From Dyadobacter psychrotolerans (lineage in GTDB: Bacteria > Bacteroidota > Bacteroidia > Cytophagales > Spirosomataceae), in assembly GCF_004349265.1 (NCBI RefSeq), contig NZ_SMFL01000002.1, forward strand, positions 372,001 through 436,000: a stretch of DNA of 64,000 nt, given 5' to 3'. This document shows, piece by piece, positions 1 to 9,551 of this stretch. Position numbers and translations under genes: made by a program. How positions within the stretch are numbered: position 1 is the first letter of the stretch; each line of letters starts with the position of its first letter. The notes below the pieces were generated by a model that had not been told where the DNA came from, did not search any database, and saw only the letters and a program-made list of their open reading frames with translations.

Positions 1-1376
1 CCATGACTTTACGTCGTGATGGATCCTCTACATTGTCTCCTGGTAATCAGTATTTTAATTATCCGGCTATTGGTCTGGGGTGGAATGTGATTGAAGAAAG
101 TTTTATGAAATCAGCCCCTTTTATTTCCAATCTTAAACTACGTGGCGGATGGGGTATTTCCGGAAACAGGAATGTCGGTGCTTATTCAACGCTAGGGGCA
201 TTATCAGCCGGGTATTACAATTTCGGAACGGGTACTGCCGGACAGCAGCTGGCCTACACAGTTACCAGTCTTCCGGCCAATGACCTGACATGGCAATCAA
301 CTTCGCAGCTCGATATTGGTATCGATTTTGGTATACTCAACAACCGAATTACCGGTTCGGTAGATTGGTATCATCAGAAAACCAAGAATATTTTGCTGTC
401 AGTTCCGCTGCCTGCAAGTAACGGAGCGGGTTCCACTTTAAAAAATCTTGGTAAAACGGAAGGCAAAGGTGTGGAAGTAACCACAACCTTTGAGATCATC
501 AGAAAACCAAAACGATTCAATTGGAGCATTGACGCGACTTATTTCTTCAACCGTGAAAAAATTACTCAGCTGACTACACCGCAGGAACAGTCCAATCTGG
601 GTGCAGGATGGTTTGTAGGTCAACCACTTTCAGTTATTTATGATTACAAAAAGCTTGGTATCTGGCAAACTGCAGATAAGGAAAACGGCACTTTGGCCAA
701 GCAGTCGTCACCTCTGCAAAACCCGGGACAAATCAGAGTGGAGGATCTGAACGGGGATGGAAAAATTGACGCCAATGATCGTCAGCTTCTGGGTAATTTT
801 CAGCCCAAGTGGGAGGGAGGCCTTACTACCCGCTTCAGTTTCAGGAATTTTGATGCTTCCGTTGTCGCCTATGCCCGTATGGGAATGAAAGTAATTGTGC
901 CTTACCTGACAGGTAACTCCACAGGGTCAGGTGGATTTGCATTCTTCAACCAGAGCCGTGTAAATCAGGTGAAAACGGATTATTGGACTGATACAAATCC
1001 AACAAATGCATTTCCTGCTCCTGATGCCAGCGGGGCTGTGGCAAACTTTGGTTCGACGCTGGGATATTACGACGGTTCGTTTATCAAGTGCAGAAGCATC
1101 AACTTTGGTTACACTTTCCAAAGCAATGTTTTCAAAAAAATTGGTGCAACGTCGGCCAGAATCTACGTAAACCTGACAAATCCATTCATCATCTATTCGC
1201 CTTTGGTGAAAGACAAACTGGCTATCGACCCTGAGGGAAACAGCTATGCCAGCGGTCAGTCGACGCTTAATCCGGATGCCTCCAGCGACCGTGGAACGCC
1301 TGAACGTCAGATTTCCGTAAATCTTAATAATCCTCCGGTAAGACAATTCACTGTTGGTGTTAACCTTAAATTTTAA
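1..1376 (+). CDS. SusC/RagA-type TonB-dependent outer membrane receptor, C-terminal part (5' truncated)
   Basis: The last 457 or so residues of a SusC-like TonB-linked porin, which imports oligosaccharides across the outer membrane together with a SusD lipoprotein. The frame is open to the left edge, so the signal peptide, carboxypeptidase-like domain and plug lie outside the window. The first visible stretch has the R-R-D-G-S-S and G-L-G-W motifs typical of late SusC barrel strands. The protein ends in a beta-strand with a terminal Phe (L-K-F), as outer membrane barrels do. The SusD gene starts 7 nt after the stop, so the two are almost certainly cotranscribed. The downstream enzymes indicate xylan oligomers as ligand; this is inferred from context only. 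Confidence 0.93.
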   Translation, partial: MTLRRDGSSTLSPGNQYFNYPAIGLGWNVIEESFMKSAPFISNLKLRGGWGISGNRNVGAYSTLGALSAGYYNFGTGTAGQQLAYTVTSLPANDLTWQSTSQLDIGIDFGILNNRITGSVDWYHQKTKNILLSVPLPASNGAGSTLKNLGKTEGKGVEVTTTFEIIRKPKRFNWSIDATYFFNREKITQLTTPQEQSNLGAGWFVGQPLSVIYDYKKLGIWQTADKENGTLAKQSSPLQNPGQIRVEDLNGDGKIDANDRQLLGNFQPKWEGGLTTRFSFRNFDASVVAYARMGMKVIVPYLTGNSTGSGGFAFFNQSRVNQVKTDYWTDTNPTNAFPAPDASGAVANFGSTLGYYDGSFIKCRSINFGYTFQSNVFKKIGATSARIYVNLTNPFIIYSPLVKDKLAIDPEGNSYASGQSTLNPDASSDRGTPERQISVNLNNPPVRQFTVGVNLKF

Positions 1377-1383
1377 TCCGATC

Positions 1384-3198
1384 ATGAAATCTATTAAAAT
1401 AATGATTACTGCCGGGCTGATCGTTGCACTCAGCTCCGGATGTGAAAAAGTGCTCGAAGAACACCCGCAGTCCCAGATTGTACCATCTTATTTCAATAGT
1501 CCATCCGGCGTGCTTGGAGGGATAGCAGGGGTTTATAACGATATTCGGGGCCAGTGGGGTACCGAGGGGTTCACCGTTGAAATGCAGGCAGGAACCGACG
1601 AGTTTATTCAAGGTGTCAATGCCGGCACGGGTAATGCCTATACTTACAACGGTTTGAACAGCAGTAACTTCGGGTCGGCCTGGGGTGTTGCGTTTCAGGA
1701 TATCAACACCCTGAATGGCGTGCTGCAATATGGTCAGACGATAGAATTGCCCGAAACCACAAGGAAGCAGTATCTTGCGCAGGCTAAATTTTTGAGGGCA
1801 TTCTGGTATTTCTATCTGGTGCAGACCTGGGGCGATGTGCCGCTTCACACTGAGTTTATTACTATAGCCTCGCAGGCAGCCACCCGCCAACCTGCGGCAG
1901 CGGTTTATGAGCTGATCATTAAGGATCTTACGGAAGCTGCTGCTGACCTGCCAAACCAGCCAACTGCTCCATTCCTGGGCAAAGCAGCAACCAAACCAGT
2001 GGCCCAGTTCCTGCTTGCCAAAGCATACCTTACCCGTGGATGGCTGAACAATACGGCCAGTGATTTTACCCAGGCTGCCAAACTTTGCGATGAGATTATT
2101 GCTAATAAATCTGCTTACGGCCTGGATCTGTGGCAGGATTATGGCGACGCATTTGTTCCTGCAAACGACTATGGAAAAGAGACGATGTTTGTCAGTGACC
2201 ACGTGCTGGATCCAAAATATGGTTACTACAGCGTTGGTGGTGCAGCTGGTGGTGGTGCGGCACAAAACCTGAGCCCATGGTTCACCAACTGGAATTATCC
2301 TAATAACAGTGGCATTAACTCAATTAAAAATGCTGCCGGAGTTTTCACCAACAGTGGTACTTCGGGGATGATCCGCGATTCATACTACGGTCGTCCTTAT
2401 GTTCGGATGCGTCCCAATTCGGATAAACAGACTACGGGTACGCGTGCCGGAAAAAACTATTTCCTTGATCAGGCTTTCACTAACCGCGATGTGGATTCAC
2501 GTTTCGCCAATTCATTCTACACGGTTTATATCTCTAATACCGCTGTGACGAATACCCCAACTACCGCCAACAATACCCGGGGCATAGGTTACACCACCGT
2601 TCCTGGGTCTGACACGGCCGTTTGGCTGCCCGACTATGAAGTGCCGGGCGCACCTCAGTTTGTGGGATCACGGCCATTTAAGGGTATTGTCGTGCCGCCA
2701 AGTCTTTGGAACAACGGTATTTATCCCGCTTTGAAAAAATATATGGATCCGAGCCGTGGTGCCAATTTCAACGATCCATCTACACGTCCTGCTGTTTTGT
2801 ATCGCTTTGCGGATGTTTACCTGACAGGTGCTGAGGCGAATTTTAAGGCGGGCGATGCAGCGAAAGCTGCCACAATGATCAATGTTCTCCGACAGCGCGC
2901 GGCATTTCGGAAAACCAATAGCACGGCTCAGAACACAACGGCTGCTACGGCCATGAACATTACAGCCGCTGACGTAACACTGGATTTTATTCTTGACGAA
3001 CGGAGCCGCGAATTCTTCGGAGAATGGCAGCGCTGGCATGACCTTGTAAGAACACGCTCGCTGATCCGCCGTGTGCAGGAGTGGAATAAGGAAGCGGCTA
3101 CTTATATTAAAGACTTTCATATGTTACGCCCAATTCCACAGTCTCAGATTGACAGGGTAGTAGAAGGTCCAAAATTTCCGCAGAACACAGGATATTAG
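1384..3198 (+). CDS. SusD/RagB family nutrient-binding outer membrane lipoprotein
   Basis: A 604-residue SusD-like lipoprotein that forms the lid of the SusC porin. The ATG at 1384 is preferred over an upstream in-frame start because it gives a clean lipoprotein signal peptide with a lipobox at Cys20 (S-S-G-C). Family hallmarks are the helical TPR-like first half (motif F-L-R-A-F-W-Y-F near residue 137) and the C-terminal E-R-S-R-E-F-F-G-E-W-Q-R-W-H-D-L-V-R block. It follows the truncated SusC gene by 7 nt and heads a row of xylanolytic genes on the same strand, so it probably binds xylan-derived oligosaccharides at the cell surface. Length is within the usual SusD range. Confidence 0.95.
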   Translation: MKSIKIMITAGLIVALSSGCEKVLEEHPQSQIVPSYFNSPSGVLGGIAGVYNDIRGQWGTEGFTVEMQAGTDEFIQGVNAGTGNAYTYNGLNSSNFGSAWGVAFQDINTLNGVLQYGQTIELPETTRKQYLAQAKFLRAFWYFYLVQTWGDVPLHTEFITIASQAATRQPAAAVYELIIKDLTEAAADLPNQPTAPFLGKAATKPVAQFLLAKAYLTRGWLNNTASDFTQAAKLCDEIIANKSAYGLDLWQDYGDAFVPANDYGKETMFVSDHVLDPKYGYYSVGGAAGGGAAQNLSPWFTNWNYPNNSGINSIKNAAGVFTNSGTSGMIRDSYYGRPYVRMRPNSDKQTTGTRAGKNYFLDQAFTNRDVDSRFANSFYTVYISNTAVTNTPTTANNTRGIGYTTVPGSDTAVWLPDYEVPGAPQFVGSRPFKGIVVPPSLWNNGIYPALKKYMDPSRGANFNDPSTRPAVLYRFADVYLTGAEANFKAGDAAKAATMINVLRQRAAFRKTNSTAQNTTAATAMNITAADVTLDFILDERSREFFGEWQRWHDLVRTRSLIRRVQEWNKEAATYIKDFHMLRPIPQSQIDRVVEGPKFPQNTGY

Positions 3199-3220
3199 TA
3201 ATCAAAATCAATAAGCCAGG

Positions 3221-3257
3221 GATGCGGGGCTGCTGTAAGCGCAGTTTTGCATCTTTT
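3221..3257 (+). terminator. possible stem-loop between SusD and the first GH43 gene
   Basis: GATGC (3221-3225) and GCATC (3249-3253) can pair around an inner GCTGC/GCAG stem, followed by a short T run. It could be a weak terminator or attenuator that lowers enzyme expression relative to SusCD. The stem is interrupted and no folding was computed. Confidence 0.3.
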
Positions 3258-3335
3258 GGTTAAAATTTGGGTAGTAATGCAGAAAGTGATCTTTCTAGAA
3301 AAACGTCAAAGATTTTCGGTTTTTATCAAAGTAAA

Positions 3336-4391
3336 ATGATGATTCAAATTAATAATTGCTTTGCAGCTGCACTTTCGCTTATTGTTGCTGTTTCCGGCCA
3401 GTCGGCAGCTCAGAAAACACCGGGAAAAATTGGCCCGTTGGTAACTGATTTATACACGGCCGATCCGTCAGCACATGTTTTCAATGGGAAAATCTACATT
3501 TACCCATCACATGACGTTGAGGCAGACGTGCCGCAGGACGATGAAGGGGGGCATTTTCAAATGCGGGATTACCATGTTTACTCCCTGGACAAAATCGGCG
3601 GAAAAGTCACCGACCATGGTGTGGCGCTTGATGTGAAGGACGTACCGTGGGCAGATAAACAAATGTGGGCTCCTGATGCAGCTTACAAAAACGGTACTTA
3701 TCTTCTATATTTTCCTGCCAAAGATAAAGAAGGTATTTTCCGTATCGGAGTAGCTACCAGCAAGTCTCCAACCGGGCCATTCAAGGCTGAGCCCAAGCCT
3801 ATTGCAGGTAGTTACAGCATTGACCCAGCCGTTTTTACTGACACTGACGGGAAAGCATACATGTATCTTGGAGGCATTTGGGGCGGTCAGCTGCAACGCT
3901 GGCATACAGGTACCTATAAAAAAGCACTGATGACCGATCTGGGAAAAGGCCATGAAAATGAGCCTGCATTAGGTGCGAAGGTGGCTGTTATGAAGGACAA
4001 TATGTTATCGTTTGGTGAGCCTTTAAGAGACGTACAAATTCTGGATGAAAACGGAAAGCCACTTCTTGCGTCAGACACAAACAGGCGTTTTTTCGAGGGA
4101 GCTTGGATGCATAAATACAATGGCAAATACTATTTCTCGTATTCAACAGGTGACACCCACCTTCTTTGTTATGCAGAAGGAAATTCGCCCTATGGGCCAT
4201 TCACTTACAAAGGCGTGATCATGAATCCGGTCGAAGGCTGGACTACGCATCACTCTATTGTTGAAGTAAAAGGAAAGTGGTATTTATTTTATCATGATTC
4301 GGAGCTCTCCGGAAAAACACATCTTCGCAATGTGAAAGTAAGAGAACTGATCAGAGACAGCAGCGGAAATATTACGACGATAAACCCCTGA
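3336..4391 (+). CDS. GH43 family glycoside hydrolase (beta-xylosidase / alpha-L-arabinofuranosidase type)
   Basis: A five-bladed beta-propeller GH43 enzyme of about 351 residues. Starting at the ATG-ATG pair (3336/3339) rather than at 3267 gives a signal peptide ending near A-A-Q. Candidate catalytic residues are the general base Asp in T-A-D-P-S, the pKa-modulating Asp in S-I-D-P-A-V-F, and the acid Glu in F-F-E-G-A-W. There is no extra C-terminal beta-sandwich, unlike the next gene, so it is a compact GH43. It should remove xylose or arabinose from xylo-oligosaccharides, probably in the periplasm or at the surface. It lies 137 nt after SusD and 75 nt before a second GH43. The substrate and subfamily cannot be fixed from sequence reading alone. 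Confidence 0.9.
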   Translation: MMIQINNCFAAALSLIVAVSGQSAAQKTPGKIGPLVTDLYTADPSAHVFNGKIYIYPSHDVEADVPQDDEGGHFQMRDYHVYSLDKIGGKVTDHGVALDVKDVPWADKQMWAPDAAYKNGTYLLYFPAKDKEGIFRIGVATSKSPTGPFKAEPKPIAGSYSIDPAVFTDTDGKAYMYLGGIWGGQLQRWHTGTYKKALMTDLGKGHENEPALGAKVAVMKDNMLSFGEPLRDVQILDENGKPLLASDTNRRFFEGAWMHKYNGKYYFSYSTGDTHLLCYAEGNSPYGPFTYKGVIMNPVEGWTTHHSIVEVKGKWYLFYHDSELSGKTHLRNVKVRELIRDSSGNITTINP

Positions 4392-4466
4392 CAAAAATAA
4401 ACACAATCAAGCATAGTATCACTGGAGTTTGTCGTCTCTTTCAGTTAGTAAATATTTATTAAATTA

Positions 4467-6158
4467 ATGAAAATCAGACACTTTAAAGCTATCTTATATT
4501 TATCCGTCGGATTATTTACGGGTCAGTGTGCGTTGGCTCAAACCACTACACTAGTCAATCCGATCCTGACAGGTTTTTACCCCGACCCAAGTGTGGTACA
4601 GGTAGGTGCTGAGTATTATCTTGTCAATTCTACATTTTCCTATTTTCCGGGAATTCCGGTGTTTCACAGCAAAGACCTTAAAAACTGGAAACAGATCGGT
4701 AACGTAATCAGCCGGCCTTCTCAGATGGATTTTATGGGAGAAAAATTAACCCGTGGGCTTTTCGCGCCAGCGATCAGCTACCACAACGGAACATATTACG
4801 TAACTTGTACCGACATTGATCATGATGGAAATTTTGTAGTTACTGCAAAGGACCCTGCCGGCCCGTGGAGCAATCCGGTGCGTGTCCCTCAGGTTCACGG
4901 CATAGATCCGTCCCTTTACTTTGATGATGATAAGAAAGCGTATATTGTTTATAACAGCGATGCTCCTGAAAGAAAACCGCTGTATTCCGGACACAGAACC
5001 ATCCGAATTTACGAAATTGATCCGGTTAAGTTAAAAGTTATCGGTGAAGAGAAACAGCTGGTCAACGGGGGTGTCGATTTGAGTAAAAAGCCGGTTTGGA
5101 TTGAAGCACCGCATATCATGAAAAGAAATGGCTGGTATTACCTCTATGCGGCTGAGGGAGGAACTTCGGTTAATCATACAGAAGTAGTTTTTCGTAGCAA
5201 ATCTGTTTGGGGGCCTTACCTGCCTTATGAAAATAACCCGATTCTGACGCAAAAAGGTTTACCAGACAACCGCAAAGATCCGATCACATCCGCTGGTCAT
5301 GCCCAGTTCGTGAATGGTCCTGATGGGAAGACATATGCTATTTTTCTTGCTGTAAGACCCTACGAAGGGAATTTCTACAACACAGGCCGGGAAACCTTTA
5401 TCGCACCCGTGGAATGGAAAGACGACTGGCCGATTATTAATCCGTCAAGCAGGGAAATTAAGTATGATTATTTGGTAAAGTATAAGGAAGTAAAGCAAAA
5501 GGATGCGCTTCCGCAAGCGGGTAATTTCGAATATACGCTCACATTTGAAAAAACATTGGATCCTGCATTGCTTTTTATGAGAACGATCGATAGCAGTTCC
5601 TTCTCGCTTTCGAAGCTAAGCGGCCTGACGATGAAGTTGAAACCGGAAACAATCCTGGAAATGGGCAATCCTTCATTTATTGGCAAACGCCAGCAGCATC
5701 TGTACTGCACAACGGAAGTGGAAATTGCTTTTTCTGCGAAATCCGAGCATGAAAAAGCAGGTCTGACCATTTTTCAGGATGAATCTCACTTTTATTTTAT
5801 TGGTAAATCAGTTGAAAAGGGCAAGCCTGTCATTCAGCTTTATAAAAGCGGAGCTAATAAAAAGAGCATGGAATTGCTAAGCCAGGTGCCCTTAGCAGAT
5901 GCTTCAAAACCCGTTAAGCTACGTATTACAGCGAACGGAGACATGTATAGTTTTTACTTTTCAACAGCCAGTAGTTGGGAATTGATAAAAGATAAGGTCG
6001 ATGCAAAATTTTTGAGCACGCAGGTTGCCGGAGGTTTTATTGGTTGTATGTTTGGTATGTATGCCACCTCCTCAGGTGAGCAGACTAGTAATTCGGCTTC
6101 ATTTAAATATCTGAAATACAGTAGTAAGGATCCGATGTTCAAAGCGGTGGCCAAATAG
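4467..6158 (+). CDS. GH43 family beta-xylosidase/arabinofuranosidase with C-terminal beta-sandwich
   Basis: A 563-residue two-domain GH43 enzyme with a Sec signal peptide (ends A-L-A-Q, about residue 25). The propeller starts with G-F-Y-P-D-P-S-V (general base Asp). It continues with H-G-I-D-P-S-L-Y-F-D-D-D (modulator Asp) and W-I-E-A-P-H (acid Glu). Residues about 340-560 form the beta-sandwich that follows the catalytic domain in the larger xylosidase subfamilies. It is clearly a different subfamily from the GH43 just upstream, so the two probably act on different linkages, for example xylose chain ends versus arabinosyl side groups. It sits inside a collinear xylan operon with short gaps on both sides. 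Confidence 0.93.
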   Translation: MKIRHFKAILYLSVGLFTGQCALAQTTTLVNPILTGFYPDPSVVQVGAEYYLVNSTFSYFPGIPVFHSKDLKNWKQIGNVISRPSQMDFMGEKLTRGLFAPAISYHNGTYYVTCTDIDHDGNFVVTAKDPAGPWSNPVRVPQVHGIDPSLYFDDDKKAYIVYNSDAPERKPLYSGHRTIRIYEIDPVKLKVIGEEKQLVNGGVDLSKKPVWIEAPHIMKRNGWYYLYAAEGGTSVNHTEVVFRSKSVWGPYLPYENNPILTQKGLPDNRKDPITSAGHAQFVNGPDGKTYAIFLAVRPYEGNFYNTGRETFIAPVEWKDDWPIINPSSREIKYDYLVKYKEVKQKDALPQAGNFEYTLTFEKTLDPALLFMRTIDSSSFSLSKLSGLTMKLKPETILEMGNPSFIGKRQQHLYCTTEVEIAFSAKSEHEKAGLTIFQDESHFYFIGKSVEKGKPVIQLYKSGANKKSMELLSQVPLADASKPVKLRITANGDMYSFYFSTASSWELIKDKVDAKFLSTQVAGGFIGCMFGMYATSSGEQTSNSASFKYLKYSSKDPMFKAVAK

Positions 6159-6169
6159 TATTGATCTAA

Positions 6170-8131
<1,962 letters not shown>

Positions 8132-8137
8132 CGTATG

Positions 8138-8245
8138 GCTATCGGCCGTCAGCTTTCGGCTGTTGAAAGTTCAGTTGCTAATTGTCCGCAGTTTCTTATC
8201 TGCATCAATGTGACTGCCGACCGCCTGAGCGGCCCCGCCGATAGC
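8138..8245. repeat. intergenic inverted repeat upstream of the GH10 xylanase gene
   Basis: GCTATCGGC at 8138-8146 is perfectly repeated in inverse orientation as GCCGATAGC at 8237-8245, only 35 nt before the xylanase start. A smaller CCGC/GCGG stem lies inside the right part (from 8221). The segment could form a long stem-loop in the operon mRNA or be an operator. No T run follows, so it is not a classical terminator. Confidence 0.5.
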
Positions 8246-8279
8246 GAATATTATCTCATTTTTTCAATCAATATAAGTC

Positions 8280-9365
8280 ATGGTAAAATATTCAGGATTA
8301 TTATTTTGGGTTAAAGGGGCAGTCATTGTGGCGGCATTGTTCTCTCCGGATAACCTTTTTGCACAGAAAACACTTAAAGAGGCTTACAAAGATTATTTTC
8401 CAATCGGCGTAGCAGTCGCTCCCAGAAATTTGTCGGGTGCCGAGTCAGAGCTGATCAAACAACAGTTCAGTAGCATTACTCCGGAAAACGCAATGAAAAT
8501 GGGACCTATCCATCCTGAAAAAAACCGCTACAATTGGAAGGATGCGGATGCAATTGTTGATTTCGGGGTCAGGAACGGCATCCGGGTAAGAGGTCATACA
8601 CTCTGCTGGCATAGCCAGACCCCTCGCTGGTTTTTTACGGACTCCGTGGGAACGCCGGTAACACGCGAAGAGCTGCTTGCCCGTCTGAAACAACACATTA
8701 CGGAGGTAATGACAAGATACAAAGGTAAAATATACGCCTGGGATGTGGTGAACGAAGCAGTGCCGGATACAGGCAAAAGTATTTACCGCGAATCGAAATT
8801 TTATCAGATCATAGGAGAGGATTATATTCAAAAAGCTTTTGAATATGCCCATGCTGCCGATCCTGAAGCAAAGCTTTTTTACAATGATTATAACACGGAA
8901 AGCGCTGTTAAGAGGGAAAAAATATATCAGTTAGTTAAAAAATTAAAGGACAAAAATGTGCCAATTGATGGTGTCGGTTTGCAGGCACATTGGTCTATCT
9001 ATGAACCAACGCAGGCGGAGCTGGAAAAGTCCATTACGCAATTTGCCGGTTTGGGACTTGCGGTTCAGATTACAGAGCTGGACGTTTCGGTTTATCCCAA
9101 AGAGCATGAACGCAGAGAAAAGAAAGAAACAGACAGAGGCGAATTCACCGCTGAAATGCAGCAGAAGCAGTCAGCCCACTACAAAATGCTGTTTGATACT
9201 TTCAGAAAATACAAAGCCACCGTTACCGGGGTTACATTCTGGAATGTATCTGACAAATCGAGCTGGCTGGATAATTTTCCAATAGCCGGCCGCAAAGATT
9301 ATCCGCTTCTGTTTGATCAGAATTACCAACCCAAAAAGGCTTATGCCGGTGTGGTGAATTTTTAG
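8280..9365 (+). CDS. GH10 endo-1,4-beta-xylanase
   Basis: A 361-residue single-domain GH10 endoxylanase that cuts the xylan backbone with retention of configuration. An N-terminal hydrophobic segment ending F-A-Q is a signal peptide. The acid/base is Glu159 in W-D-V-V-N-E-A-V and the nucleophile is Glu266 in I-T-E-L-D-V-S. Other hallmarks are G-H-T-L-C-W-H-S-Q and the late W-N-V-S-D-K-S-S-W. No carbohydrate-binding module is attached, and the length is normal for the bare catalytic domain. In this operon it would shorten xylan or imported oligomers for the GH43 and GH67 enzymes. It is the strongest single indicator that the locus targets xylan. Confidence 0.97.
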   Translation: MVKYSGLLFWVKGAVIVAALFSPDNLFAQKTLKEAYKDYFPIGVAVAPRNLSGAESELIKQQFSSITPENAMKMGPIHPEKNRYNWKDADAIVDFGVRNGIRVRGHTLCWHSQTPRWFFTDSVGTPVTREELLARLKQHITEVMTRYKGKIYAWDVVNEAVPDTGKSIYRESKFYQIIGEDYIQKAFEYAHAADPEAKLFYNDYNTESAVKREKIYQLVKKLKDKNVPIDGVGLQAHWSIYEPTQAELEKSITQFAGLGLAVQITELDVSVYPKEHERREKKETDRGEFTAEMQQKQSAHYKMLFDTFRKYKATVTGVTFWNVSDKSSWLDNFPIAGRKDYPLLFDQNYQPKKAYAGVVNF

Positions 9366-9551
9366 AAGTTTGATGGTAGGAGGTTTTTTGAATTTGAAGT
9401 GAGGGCTGTGGTAATCAAATGTAGTCAAGTGTTCTCAGGTGGAGTCCTGTTAAGGGGATGCCTGCGGGCTTTAATTTATTAGTATATTCATTTTTTATAT
9501 AAAGGCAATCGATACGGTTATTAGCGATTGGTCACTTTCCCCAGCTAGTCG

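Noticed and set aside
1366..2265. 299-codon open frame antisense to the SusD gene
   Set aside because: It lies wholly inside a well-supported SusD gene, has no family resemblance and shows low-complexity composition typical of antisense frames.
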